Origin: DASTSN01 sp035760665
GTDB lineage: Bacteria > Bacteroidota > Bacteroidia > Chitinophagales > Chitinophagaceae
DNA: 64,000 bases
NCBI GenBank assembly: GCA_035760665.1
Contig: DASTSN010000069.1
Coordinates: 32,304-96,303, forward strand
Direction: 5' to 3'
Shown here: piece after piece, positions 1 through 8,276 of the stretch
Layout of the letters: every line of letters begins with the position of its first letter
How positions within the stretch are numbered: position 1 is the first letter of the stretch
Made by a program: the position numbers and the translations under genes
The notes under the pieces: model-generated
What the model saw: only the letters and a program-made list of their open reading frames with translations
The model's database searches: none
Told to the model about the DNA's origin: nothing

Positions 1-1
1 T

Positions 2-1105
2 TATCACCTGTATTCCTTTGTGCGGGAAGGTACGGCCTACTCTCCTTCACCAATGGGGCTTAGCGGGCTGGGCTACAATGGACACGTATTCTGGGATACA
101 GAACTCTGGATGTTTCCCGCCATCCTGGTGCTGCACTCGGAAATGGCAAAAAGTATGGTCGAATACCGCTATCAGCGCCTCAAAGAAGCTGAACACAACG
201 CCTTTGCCCATGGGTATAAAGGCGCCATGTATCCCTGGGAAAGTGCCGCCAGTGGCAATGAGGAAACGCCGGTATGGGCACTTAGCGGGCCATTTGAGCA
301 TCATATCACTGCCGATGTAGCCATCGCCGCCTGGAATTATTATTGTGTTACACAGGATAAGAGCTGGTTGAAAGAAAAAGGGTTTCCTGTAATAAAAGCC
401 TGCGCCGATTTCTGGGCATCAAGGGTAGAGCGAAACGGCCCCGGTCATTATGATATTAAAAATGTTGTGGCAGCCGATGAGTGGGCAGAGAACGTGGATA
501 ACAATGCCTTTACCAACGCAGCGGCGAAGGCCACCCTGAAATACGCCACTATGGCGGCTAAAATGATAGGTGAAACACCCGATCCAGACTGGATGCAGGT
601 GTATAATAATATCCCGATTCTTAAAATGGAAAATGGCATTACACAAGAACATGCCAGCTATCATGGAGAAGGCATCAAGCAGGCCGATGTTAATTTGCTG
701 GCCTACCCGTTAAAAGAAATCACAGATCCGGAACAAATCAAAAGAGATCTCGCCTATTACGAAACTCGCGTACCGGCAGAAGGTACACCTGCGATGACCC
801 AGGCCATCTTTGCCCTGCTCTATGCCCGGCTGGGCAATGGAGAAAAGGCGTATCACTACTTCGAAGACGCTCATGTGCCCAACCAAAATCCCCCATTTAA
901 TGTACTGGCCGAAACGAAAGGCGGCACAAATCCTTATTTTTCAACAGGTGCCGGGGGGCTGCTGCAATCAGTGCTGAATGGTTTTGGTGGCATCGATATT
1001 ACTCCCACTGGCTTAACTCAAGTGAAATCTGTACTGCCAGAAAAATGGAAAAGCCTTACAATTACAGGGGTAGGGCCGCAGAAAAAGATTTTTATTGTAA
1101 AATAA
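2..1105 (+). CDS. GH65-like glycoside hydrolase, 3' portion (5' end outside window)
   Basis: The frame is open from the first bases, so only the C-terminal ~367 residues are present. The motif FWDTELWMFP, followed by GYKGAMYPWES, is typical of the (alpha/alpha)6 barrel of GH65. The best family fit is the ATH1/PGGHG branch (acid trehalase or glucosylgalactosyl-hydroxylysine glucosidase). The segment ADEWAENVDNNAFTN matches the region that carries the GH65 general-acid glutamate (the E of DEW). The C-terminus (GGIDITPTGL, then a short beta-rich tail) fits the small C-terminal domain of the family. GH65 members hydrolyse or phosphorolyse alpha-glucosides; substrate and cell location cannot be judged without the N-terminus. 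A GTG at 20 could be read as a start but is clearly internal. Confidence 0.8.
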   Translation, partial: YHLYSFVREGTAYSPSPMGLSGLGYNGHVFWDTELWMFPAILVLHSEMAKSMVEYRYQRLKEAEHNAFAHGYKGAMYPWESAASGNEETPVWALSGPFEHHITADVAIAAWNYYCVTQDKSWLKEKGFPVIKACADFWASRVERNGPGHYDIKNVVAADEWAENVDNNAFTNAAAKATLKYATMAAKMIGETPDPDWMQVYNNIPILKMENGITQEHASYHGEGIKQADVNLLAYPLKEITDPEQIKRDLAYYETRVPAEGTPAMTQAIFALLYARLGNGEKAYHYFEDAHVPNQNPPFNVLAETKGGTNPYFSTGAGGLLQSVLNGFGGIDITPTGLTQVKSVLPEKWKSLTITGVGPQKKIFIVK

Positions 1106-1121
1106 CTTATCTTTAACTGCT

Positions 1122-1673
1122 TTGAGAAAAGTTGCTTCTATACTATTTCTGCTGATCCTGGTCTTCAATTTCTGGGGGTACCGCCTGGTGTTGTCTTACC
1201 TGGAGAATGCAGCAACTACCCGCCTGGTGCAGCGGCTGGATGCCGGTGATTACGATAAAAGCCAACTGGTGGAAGTAAAAATTCCGCTCAGTCTCCCATA
1301 TTATACCAACTGGGGCGATTATGAATCATTCAGTGGTTCTGTTAACCTGAACGGTGAGAATTACCAGTACGTGAAACGAAAAGTTTCCGGCGATACCTTA
1401 TACCTGCAGGTGATTCCGCATACGGAAAAAAACACGATTCAGACCGCAAGGATTGATTACTTCAAAATAGTGAATGACCTGCAGCATGACGGCACCCAAA
1501 AGCAGGGTCAACAACCCACCACAATAAAATTAATGCTGAGCGAATTCCTGGAAAACAACCAGCAGTTTGCATTCGGCTCATTTGAAAACACAACTTCATC
1601 TTTTAATTTATACCACAGGGATCTTATTTCCCAGTTTGATCCGTTAACACCTGCACAGCCCCCCGAGGCATGA
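1122..1673 (+). CDS. Small membrane-anchored protein of unknown function
   Basis: 183 residues from a TTG start 16 bases after the GH65-like gene, so probably in the same transcript. The first ~25 residues (RKVASILFLLILVFNFWGY) form one hydrophobic segment, either an uncleaved signal anchor or a signal peptide without a clear cleavage site. The remainder is polar and beta-rich, suggesting a periplasmic or extracytoplasmic domain. I do not recognise a named family. Proteins of this shape occur in Bacteroidota as conserved hypotheticals, but no function is inferred. The TTG start is accepted because the hydrophobic N-terminus begins there and no ATG lies nearby. Confidence 0.6.
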   Translation: MRKVASILFLLILVFNFWGYRLVLSYLENAATTRLVQRLDAGDYDKSQLVEVKIPLSLPYYTNWGDYESFSGSVNLNGENYQYVKRKVSGDTLYLQVIPHTEKNTIQTARIDYFKIVNDLQHDGTQKQGQQPTTIKLMLSEFLENNQQFAFGSFENTTSSFNLYHRDLISQFDPLTPAQPPEA

Positions 1674-1738
1674 CCATTTTCCCTCCAACACTACCTGGTC
1701 TGAAAATAGTATTTCATTTATCATCTTAAAATTTTAGT

Positions 1739-3064
1739 ATGCGATTAGCAGGTGTTGCTATTGCACTGCTGCTGTTTCTGCAGGCGTGCAATAACAAAAA
1801 CGATTATCAAACAATCACACATGACCCTATTTTGTTTTGTAATACCGTTCATGAACTGAACAGCGTGGTGATGGGCAATAATTTCAGTCCCATCGTCGCA
1901 TCCCGTAATTATTTATATGCCAGTATAGCGGCGTATGAAGTGATAGCTGCCGGTTATCCCGAGAGGTTTTATTCACTGGCCGGCCAGCTGCACGGGCTTT
2001 CGGCCGTTCCCAAGCCGGAGGCAGGCAAGAAAATTGATTTTGGATTTGCCTCCTTGCTGGCTTTCATCAAGCTGGGCGAGGCCGTTACTTTTCCTGCCGG
2101 CAGTATGCAGGAATATACTGACAGCCTGAAGCAAATGGTGAAAGACCATGGTATGCCCAATGATGTTTTTAAAAACAGTACGGACTATGCCGATGCGGTT
2201 TCAAACGTTATTCTGGACTGGAGTAAAAAGGATAATTATGCAGAAACCAGGAGTTATCCCAAGTACACTGTCATTGATACGCCGGGCCGCTGGGTGCCCA
2301 CACCGCCAGCTTATGCCGATGCTATGGAGCCGCACTGGAATTTAATCAGGCCGCTGGTACTGGATAGTGCCAATCAGTTTGTTCCACCGCCACCACCTGT
2401 GTTTGATATTACTGATAAAAAGAGTAAGTATTATCACGAGGTGATGCTGATCAAAAATGCGGTGGATTCATTGAACGATGAACAAAAACATATTGCTAAT
2501 TTTTGGGATGATAACCCGTTCAAGTTAAATGTATCCGGGCACGTGATGTTCGGCACAAAGAAATTCTCGCCGCCCGGCCACTGGATGAGCATCGTCGGCA
2601 TTGCCGCTAAAAAAGCCAATGCTGATTTTCCGACAACCGTATATGCCTATGCCATTACGGCTATCGCTCAGTTTGATTCTTTTATCGAATGCTGGGATGA
2701 AAAATACAGGCATAATACGGTAAGGCCTGAAACAGTGATTAACAAGTATATCGATCCGGACTGGAGACCGCTGTTGCAAACGCCTCCCTTCCCGGAATAT
2801 ACCTGCGGACATTCAACCGTTTCTGCCGCCAACGCGGAGGCTTTAACGTACGTATTCGGTGATCATTTTGCCTATACAGATACTTCGGAACTGGAATTCG
2901 GAATCAAAAGCAGGTCGTATAAGTCATTCCGCGATGCTGCTGTTGAGAATAACTGGGCCAGGTTTTACGGAGGGATTCATTATCATAATTCCTGTATCAT
3001 CAGTACAGAGTACGGGAAAAAGGTGGCACAATTCATACTGGACCACCTGAAAATGAAAAAATAA
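1739..3064 (+). CDS. Vanadium-dependent haloperoxidase/PAP2-like lipoprotein (variant active site)
   Basis: 441 residues. The N-terminus LLLFLQAC looks like a lipobox, so an outer-membrane or periplasmic lipoprotein is likely. The three PAP2/haloperoxidase blocks are present in order: K-x6-RP (KYRHNTVRP, about residue 322), then TCGHS (about 355, family consensus PSGH), then R-x5-H (RFYGGIH, about 408-414). The canonical Ser before Gly-His is Cys, and the last position of SR-x5-H-x3-D is Ser. The Asp difference is normal in haloperoxidases, the Cys less so. PPGHW upstream is typical of the bacterial vanadium-chloroperoxidase-like branch. The family binds vanadate or phosphate; activity here could be halide oxidation or phosphatase. 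It heads a same-strand run up to 10.5 kb containing a second paralogue. Confidence 0.8.
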   Translation: MRLAGVAIALLLFLQACNNKNDYQTITHDPILFCNTVHELNSVVMGNNFSPIVASRNYLYASIAAYEVIAAGYPERFYSLAGQLHGLSAVPKPEAGKKIDFGFASLLAFIKLGEAVTFPAGSMQEYTDSLKQMVKDHGMPNDVFKNSTDYADAVSNVILDWSKKDNYAETRSYPKYTVIDTPGRWVPTPPAYADAMEPHWNLIRPLVLDSANQFVPPPPPVFDITDKKSKYYHEVMLIKNAVDSLNDEQKHIANFWDDNPFKLNVSGHVMFGTKKFSPPGHWMSIVGIAAKKANADFPTTVYAYAITAIAQFDSFIECWDEKYRHNTVRPETVINKYIDPDWRPLLQTPPFPEYTCGHSTVSAANAEALTYVFGDHFAYTDTSELEFGIKSRSYKSFRDAAVENNWARFYGGIHYHNSCIISTEYGKKVAQFILDHLKMKK

Positions 3065-3091
3065 AAATCTCTAACCAACTAACTAATTTTT

Positions 3092-4162
3092 ATGAGAAAA
3101 ATATTTCTCATGCTGGCAGTTATCATGCTGTCTGCATATGTTCATCCTATTTATGCACAAGGTTGTGTGGCCATTAAAGGTACCGCCGGTGTGTGCAGCC
3201 GCCCTTCCGACGCAAAAGGCTGGGAGCTGAATATTAACAACCGTTATTTCCGGTCGTACAAGCATTTTGTTGGCACCGATGAACAAAAACAGCGTATTAC
3301 AAATCACAATAACGTGATAAACCATTCTTACGAGATGGATGTGACGGCTACCCGCACGCTGAATGCACGCTGGTCGCTGGCCGTGACGCTGCCAATCATG
3401 GATTTTTCACGGTCATCCTTGTACGAACATGATGGACAGACCCGGCATACCACCCATTCTTTTGGTATTGGTGATGCCCGTTTTGCCGCTTACCGCTGGA
3501 TGTTTGATCCTAAAACCTCGCACAAAGGGAATGTGCAGCTGGGCTTAGGCATCAAACTGCCCACCGGGAACTCTAACTACCAGGACTATTTCTACCGCGG
3601 CCCCGATTCATTGGTGCTTGGCGCGGTAGATCAGTCCATACAGCCGGGTGATGGCGGTACCGGTATAACCTTTGAGCTGAACAGTTTTTACAATTTCACA
3701 CACCAGCTTGGTGTATATGGCGGATTTTTCTACCTGGTGAATCCGCGGGAGGTGAATGAAACATCTACATCCCGTGGCGGTCCCGTGTCTTCTCTGGCAA
3801 AAAAATACAATACCGATGTGATGAGTGTGCCAGATCTGTATATGGCCAGAGCGGGGCTTGCGTACATGGTAAACCAGGTTACATTTTCCGGTGGTGTAAG
3901 GATTGAAGGTCTTCCGTCCAAAGACCTGGTGGGAGGAAGCAAAGGCTTCCGCAGGCCCGGATACATTATTTCTGCAGAACCTTCTATAACATATGTTGCT
4001 AAAAAGACCAGCTTTAATCTATCTGTTCCCGTTGCGCTGGTCAGGAACCGTACACAAAGTGATTCGGATAAGCGCCGCAGCGCGGATACCGGCACGCATG
4101 TACAGGGCGATGCAGCATTTGCCGATTATCTCATCAGTGCAGGAATAACGATCCGGCTTTAA
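3092..4162 (+). CDS. Outer-membrane beta-barrel protein, MetA/transporter-like
   Basis: 356 residues with a clear Sec signal peptide ending IYAQG (about residue 23). The rest is alternating amphipathic beta-strands rich in Gly, Tyr and Phe (GNVQLGLGIKLPTGNSNY is typical), ending in a strand with an aromatic/basic terminus (ISAGITIRL). This fits a 12-14-strand outer-membrane barrel of the 'phenol MetA-like/transporter' type. Cysteines and a charged segment follow the signal peptide. It lies 27 bases after the first PAP2 gene and is probably co-transcribed. A role in moving small substrates or products of the PAP2-like enzymes across the outer membrane is inference only. Confidence 0.7.
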   Translation: MRKIFLMLAVIMLSAYVHPIYAQGCVAIKGTAGVCSRPSDAKGWELNINNRYFRSYKHFVGTDEQKQRITNHNNVINHSYEMDVTATRTLNARWSLAVTLPIMDFSRSSLYEHDGQTRHTTHSFGIGDARFAAYRWMFDPKTSHKGNVQLGLGIKLPTGNSNYQDYFYRGPDSLVLGAVDQSIQPGDGGTGITFELNSFYNFTHQLGVYGGFFYLVNPREVNETSTSRGGPVSSLAKKYNTDVMSVPDLYMARAGLAYMVNQVTFSGGVRIEGLPSKDLVGGSKGFRRPGYIISAEPSITYVAKKTSFNLSVPVALVRNRTQSDSDKRRSADTGTHVQGDAAFADYLISAGITIRL

Positions 4163-4326
4163 AACTGTATTTCAGAGCAGTTAGGATTTGTATGGCAGGC
4201 AAACAGCCACTGTACCTTGTACAGTAGTGGACGAACCTGACTTTGCGGCTTATTGCCGTGAAGGTCACAAAGCTGTTCATGCGCTGTTGCCTGTGAGCTC
4301 AACACCTCTTATCTCAAAACCAACGT

Positions 4327-5256
4327 ATGATGAAACATATTATTCAGCTTATTATCATCTTGTTCTTAACAGTAGGCTGGTCTGCCAACGTACTTGCGCA
4401 GACTGAAATGGATGCCATCATGATGAATAAGAAACAGTTCTGCAACGGACCTGCGTATATGTATTCCTCCTGGGATCATTACTGGGAGGGAAAACTGAAC
4501 AGGACCAATGAAAACCTCGGTAGGGTATCCACGCAATCGATCATGTACATGGCTGCTTATGGCATTAACGGGAAACTCAATGTGCTGGCCGGTGTGCCGT
4601 ATCTCTGGACAAAGGCCTCTGCCGGAACATTGCACGGATCACGGGGCCTGCAGGATCTATCCCTTTTTCTTAAATGGAAACCACTTTCTGAAACAATTGG
4701 AACAAATAAAATTGCTGTGTTTGCACTGTTTGGGTTTTCCACGCCACTAACCAATTATCAAATTGATTATTTACCCTTAACGATCGGCTTGGGTACCACT
4801 AATGCAATTATGCGAGGGATGGTTGACTTTCAGCATAAACGATTTTCTGTCACCGGATCTGCTGCTTATATCAGGCGCAGTAACGTAAAAATTGACAGAT
4901 CATCCTATTATGATACCCAAGCGCATCTGACCAATGAAGTGGAAATACCCGATGCAGCCCAGTACCAGCTGCGGGCCGGTTACCGGGGAAAATATTTGCT
5001 GGCTGAAGCGCTGCTCACGAACTGGACGACACTGGGAGGGTTTGATATTACCCGTAATAATATGCCGTTCCCCAGCAACAGGATGAATGCAACAACTATC
5101 GGCTTTGCGCTGAAATATACAGTCAGGTCATATACCCATTTGTCACTGATTGCCGGTAGCAATTACACCTTGGCAGGCAGAAATATGGGCCAGGCGACTT
5201 CTTATAACGCTGGTATCTTTTATGCCTTCTATTTTAAACAGCGTCAGCAGCAATAA
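4327..5256 (+). CDS. Outer-membrane beta-barrel protein (second barrel of the cluster)
   Basis: 309 residues. A hydrophobic signal peptide ends SANVLAQ (about residue 25), followed by amphipathic beta-strands (NGKLNVLAGVPYLW, TSYNAGIFYAFYFKQ). The C-terminal strand ends in aromatic residues before a Gln-rich tail, as expected for a barrel. Two ATG codons are adjacent (4327 and 4330) and either could start translation. The 164 bases separating it from the preceding barrel contain no supported gene. It is shorter than the first barrel and not obviously a duplicate, but it shares the MetA/transporter-like character. Its placement between the two PAP2 genes suggests joint use. Confidence 0.65.
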   Translation: MMKHIIQLIIILFLTVGWSANVLAQTEMDAIMMNKKQFCNGPAYMYSSWDHYWEGKLNRTNENLGRVSTQSIMYMAAYGINGKLNVLAGVPYLWTKASAGTLHGSRGLQDLSLFLKWKPLSETIGTNKIAVFALFGFSTPLTNYQIDYLPLTIGLGTTNAIMRGMVDFQHKRFSVTGSAAYIRRSNVKIDRSSYYDTQAHLTNEVEIPDAAQYQLRAGYRGKYLLAEALLTNWTTLGGFDITRNNMPFPSNRMNATTIGFALKYTVRSYTHLSLIAGSNYTLAGRNMGQATSYNAGIFYAFYFKQRQQQ

Positions 5257-5279
5257 ACCTAATTCATTAAACGCATTAT

Positions 5280-6827
5280 ATGGAAAAGAAAACCTATTAT
5301 ACAGTATTCTGGATCTTTATTTCGGTGGTTATCGCGTCCTGCTCAAAAATCGTTTCGGGCAGAACTGATAATATTCCTGCACTCACTCCGGCCAATATTG
5401 ACCTTGATGCAGGTAGCTGGAAAACGATCCTGCTGCAGCGGCCAGATACTTTTGCGGTCGCAACACCAGCCGCCATCAACTCCCCATCATATAAAGCCGA
5501 ACTCAATGAAATAAAGGGGCTCCAGCAGCATCTTACCGGTGAGCAGAAACGTATGATTCAGTATTGGAGTGCCGGATCGGTTTTGCGCTGGAATGAAATT
5601 ATGCGGGAACTAGTGGCTAAATATAATTTAGCACCTTACCAGAATCCAGATGGTACGTACCCTGCCCCTAATCCCAATAATCCCTTTGCCTATCCTCAGT
5701 TTCCATTTGCAAATCCACCTTATGCTGCCAGGGCATTTGCCTACATAAGTGCCGGCCAGTACGACGCATTAGTGGCTGCCTGGCATTTTAAAAAATTGTA
5801 TAACAGGCCGGCGGCCTATGCTGTCGATTCCTCCATCCAGGCGCTGGTGCCTAAGACAACACTGCCGTCTTATCCTTCAGAGGATGCGGTCGTTGCGGGT
5901 GTTACCGTCGAGCTCATGAAACTCATGTTTCCGGCAGAAATTGCGTTTATTCAGCAAAAGGTAGACGAAGAAGAAAATGCGAGATTACTCAGTGGAGCGA
6001 ATGTGCGCAGTGATATTGAAGCAGGAGAAGCACTGGGCAGACAAGTCGCAGCGGTATTTGTTGCCCGGGCAAGAGCTGACCATGCCGGAGCAGCTGCAGG
6101 AACGTCGCAAATATGGAGTGAAATGGCCAGCAACACTGCATCCAAGGGAGAGATACCCTGGCATAGCCTTGAGCTACCCGATCGGCCGCCGATGCTGCCG
6201 TTGTTTGGAAATGTAACACCTTTCTTATTTGATTCCTTAACCGTTATAGCTTTACGCCCGGGGCCACCACCGTCTACGGGAAGTGATGAGTTTCATCAGG
6301 AAAATGTGGCAGCTTACAACCAGATTAAAAATCCTACCAGGGATCAGGAGCGGATTGTACAGTACTGGGCCGATGGTATCGGGACCTATACGCCGCCCGG
6401 ACACTGGAATGCTATCGCGGCCGAAGATTTTATCCGGGAAAATTACAGCGAAGTTCGCTGGGCCCGGAATATGGCATTGCTGAATATGACGCTGATGGAT
6501 GCAGGGATCGTCTGCTGGAATACGAAATATTATTATTTTAATCCCAGACCAACCCAAATGATTCCGGCAGTGAAAACACTGACTGGTATTCCCAACTTCC
6601 CTTCCTATATATCCGGGCATTCAACGTTTAGCGAATCAGCAGCAACTATTTTAGGTCACTTTATTCCTGCCAATGCAGCGAAATACGAAGCGATGTCGCG
6701 GGAAGCCGCCAGGTCACGGTTTATTTCAGGTATTCATACACAGCTGGACTGCGATAAAGGCCTGGAAGTTGGAAAGAAGGTAGGCGATTTTGCAGTGTTA
6801 AGAGCCCGGCAGGATGGAGCAGAATAA
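5280..6827 (+). CDS. Vanadium-dependent haloperoxidase/PAP2-family protein (canonical motifs)
   Basis: 515 residues, starting 23 bases after the barrel gene. The N-terminus (FISVVIASCSK) has a lipobox-like Cys, suggesting a lipoprotein. All three family blocks match the consensus: KYYYFNPRP (K-x6-RP, about 416-424), YISGHST (about 445), and SRFISGIHTQLD (SR-x5-H-x3-D, about 479-490). PPGHW occurs upstream as in the vanadium chloroperoxidase-like branch. The enzyme should bind vanadate or phosphate with the Lys, two Arg and His residues. Whether it oxidises halide or hydrolyses phosphate esters cannot be settled from sequence. It is a distant paralogue of the gene at 1739 and retains the Ser and Asp that the first lacks. 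Confidence 0.82.
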   Translation: MEKKTYYTVFWIFISVVIASCSKIVSGRTDNIPALTPANIDLDAGSWKTILLQRPDTFAVATPAAINSPSYKAELNEIKGLQQHLTGEQKRMIQYWSAGSVLRWNEIMRELVAKYNLAPYQNPDGTYPAPNPNNPFAYPQFPFANPPYAARAFAYISAGQYDALVAAWHFKKLYNRPAAYAVDSSIQALVPKTTLPSYPSEDAVVAGVTVELMKLMFPAEIAFIQQKVDEEENARLLSGANVRSDIEAGEALGRQVAAVFVARARADHAGAAAGTSQIWSEMASNTASKGEIPWHSLELPDRPPMLPLFGNVTPFLFDSLTVIALRPGPPPSTGSDEFHQENVAAYNQIKNPTRDQERIVQYWADGIGTYTPPGHWNAIAAEDFIRENYSEVRWARNMALLNMTLMDAGIVCWNTKYYYFNPRPTQMIPAVKTLTGIPNFPSYISGHSTFSESAATILGHFIPANAAKYEAMSREAARSRFISGIHTQLDCDKGLEVGKKVGDFAVLRARQDGAE

Positions 6828-6908
6828 TCAGAAAAGGTAAATAATTGACATAAGCAATCAGACGCTGCTAGTCCTGGCAGGGTATTTTTTGAACGAAAAA
6901 GCCAAGCA

Positions 6909-7718
6909 ATGTCTTTAAACAGATACCATCGCTTAATACATTATGCACTGCGATTTGCAATTGCAATGTGTTATATAGGGCACGGTTGTTTTGGTATTAT
7001 CACAAAATCCATTTGGTGCAACTACTTTGGCGTTTTTGGTATTGGTCATGATATGGCTTATACATTAATGCCCGTTGTAGGAACGATAGATATTTTACTG
7101 GGACTGATGATGCTGGTTTATCCGGCCAGAATTATTCCTGGCTGGCTGGTGATCTGGGGCCTGGTTACAGCGCTTCTTCGTCCGCTGTCGGGAGAGCCCG
7201 TCGCTGAGTTTTTTGAGCGAGCAGGCAACTATGGCAGCCCGTTGGCCTTCCTGATTCTTACCGGAAACGCGGATAGCTGGAAGAGCTGGTTTATGCCAGT
7301 TGACCAGCGGCCGCCTGGGGCACAACAAATGCTGCACTTGCAAATATGCTTGCGACTTGTGGCTTTTCTTTTACTACTGGGACATGGCTCGTTAAACCTG
7401 GCCGGAAAAGCGTCGTTACTGGATCAGTATGCGTCAATTGGATTCCGGGAACCGGATAAAATAGCTGCTATAATTGGCTTTGCAGAAATAACCGGTGGGT
7501 TACTTGTATTGCTGAGGCCAGCCAGGTGCCTTGTACTTCTGCTGCTAATATGGAAAATAACGAGTGAAGTTTTTTATCCATCTTATAGCTTATTTGAATG
7601 GATAGAGAGGGGCGGCAGCTACGGAATATTATTGGCCTTATGGATAGTTATGTGTGCAGCCGGAACAACGAAGTCACAGCTGCATTTCTACTTTAATAAA
7701 AATATTGCTTCTACCTGA
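6909..7718 (+). CDS. DoxX-like integral membrane protein with internal duplication
   Basis: 269 residues, very hydrophobic, about eight transmembrane helices, no signal peptide. The protein consists of two similar halves. Each has a GHG motif after the first helix (YIGHGCF and LLGHGSL), a later YPAR/RPAR turn (LVYPARI and LLRPARC), and a closing FERAGNYG or IERGGSYG segment before the last helix. This fits tandem duplication of a four-helix DoxX/DoxD-like unit. DoxX-type proteins are associated with thiosulfate:quinone oxidoreductase or with redox enzymes, but the role of this branch is unknown. It is followed 48 bases later by a single-unit relative. Confidence 0.6.
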   Translation: MSLNRYHRLIHYALRFAIAMCYIGHGCFGIITKSIWCNYFGVFGIGHDMAYTLMPVVGTIDILLGLMMLVYPARIIPGWLVIWGLVTALLRPLSGEPVAEFFERAGNYGSPLAFLILTGNADSWKSWFMPVDQRPPGAQQMLHLQICLRLVAFLLLLGHGSLNLAGKASLLDQYASIGFREPDKIAAIIGFAEITGGLLVLLRPARCLVLLLLIWKITSEVFYPSYSLFEWIERGGSYGILLALWIVMCAAGTTKSQLHFYFNKNIAST

Positions 7719-7766
7719 CCAGCATAAAACCATGATTCATTATTACGTGTCAAAAAAATCTATTGT

Positions 7767-8240
7767 ATGTCGAAAGCTTATTTACTGAAAGCAGCGACCG
7801 GGCGAATTTACCCCGCCCGGTTTAATGCCGTTGCCGTCATTACCTGGTCAAACCGTATCGCCCTTGCCGTTGTGTTTTGCTGGTTTGGGGTGTTGAAAAT
7901 TTTTCAGCTCTCTCCCGCAGAAACGCTCGTCATGCATCTGCATGATGTAACTATGGCCCGGTTTATTCCGATTCAGGAGTTCATGGTTGTATTGGGGGTT
8001 GTTGAATGCTCGATCGGGCTGCTGTGGCTCTTTCCCAAATCTACAAAACTGGCATTTACGTTATTCCTCCTCCAGATGACAACTACGTTTATGCCAATGA
8101 TTTTTTTGCCTGCCGAAACATGGCAGCAATCTTTTGTGCTAACGCTAACGGGTCAGTATATCATGAAAAATCTGGTATTGATTGCCAGCGCCATTACGGT
8201 TGTCTTGCTAAATGAAAATGAAGCCAAGGATTTTCGTTAA
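7767..8240 (+). CDS. DoxX/DUF417-like four-helix membrane protein
   Basis: 157 residues with about four transmembrane helices. The first (IALAVVFCWFGVLKIF) contains the W-F-G-x-x-K-I-F pattern typical of the DoxX/YkgB (DUF417) group. The middle segment FIPIQEFMVVLGVVECSIGLLW matches the second and third helices of that group. No signal peptide. It follows the duplicated DoxX-like gene and precedes the TonB receptor, all on the same strand with short gaps, so a shared transcript is likely. The function of the family is not established beyond loose links to redox or chloride stress, and none is assigned here. Confidence 0.65.
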   Translation: MSKAYLLKAATGRIYPARFNAVAVITWSNRIALAVVFCWFGVLKIFQLSPAETLVMHLHDVTMARFIPIQEFMVVLGVVECSIGLLWLFPKSTKLAFTLFLLQMTTTFMPMIFLPAETWQQSFVLTLTGQYIMKNLVLIASAITVVLLNENEAKDFR

Positions 8241-8276
8241 TTAATCATTCAATATGTATTTGAAAAAAGAACAAAC

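Noticed and set aside
4188..4406. Short 72-codon frame between the two barrel genes
   Set aside because: No start-site context or conserved features; overlaps the start of the second barrel.
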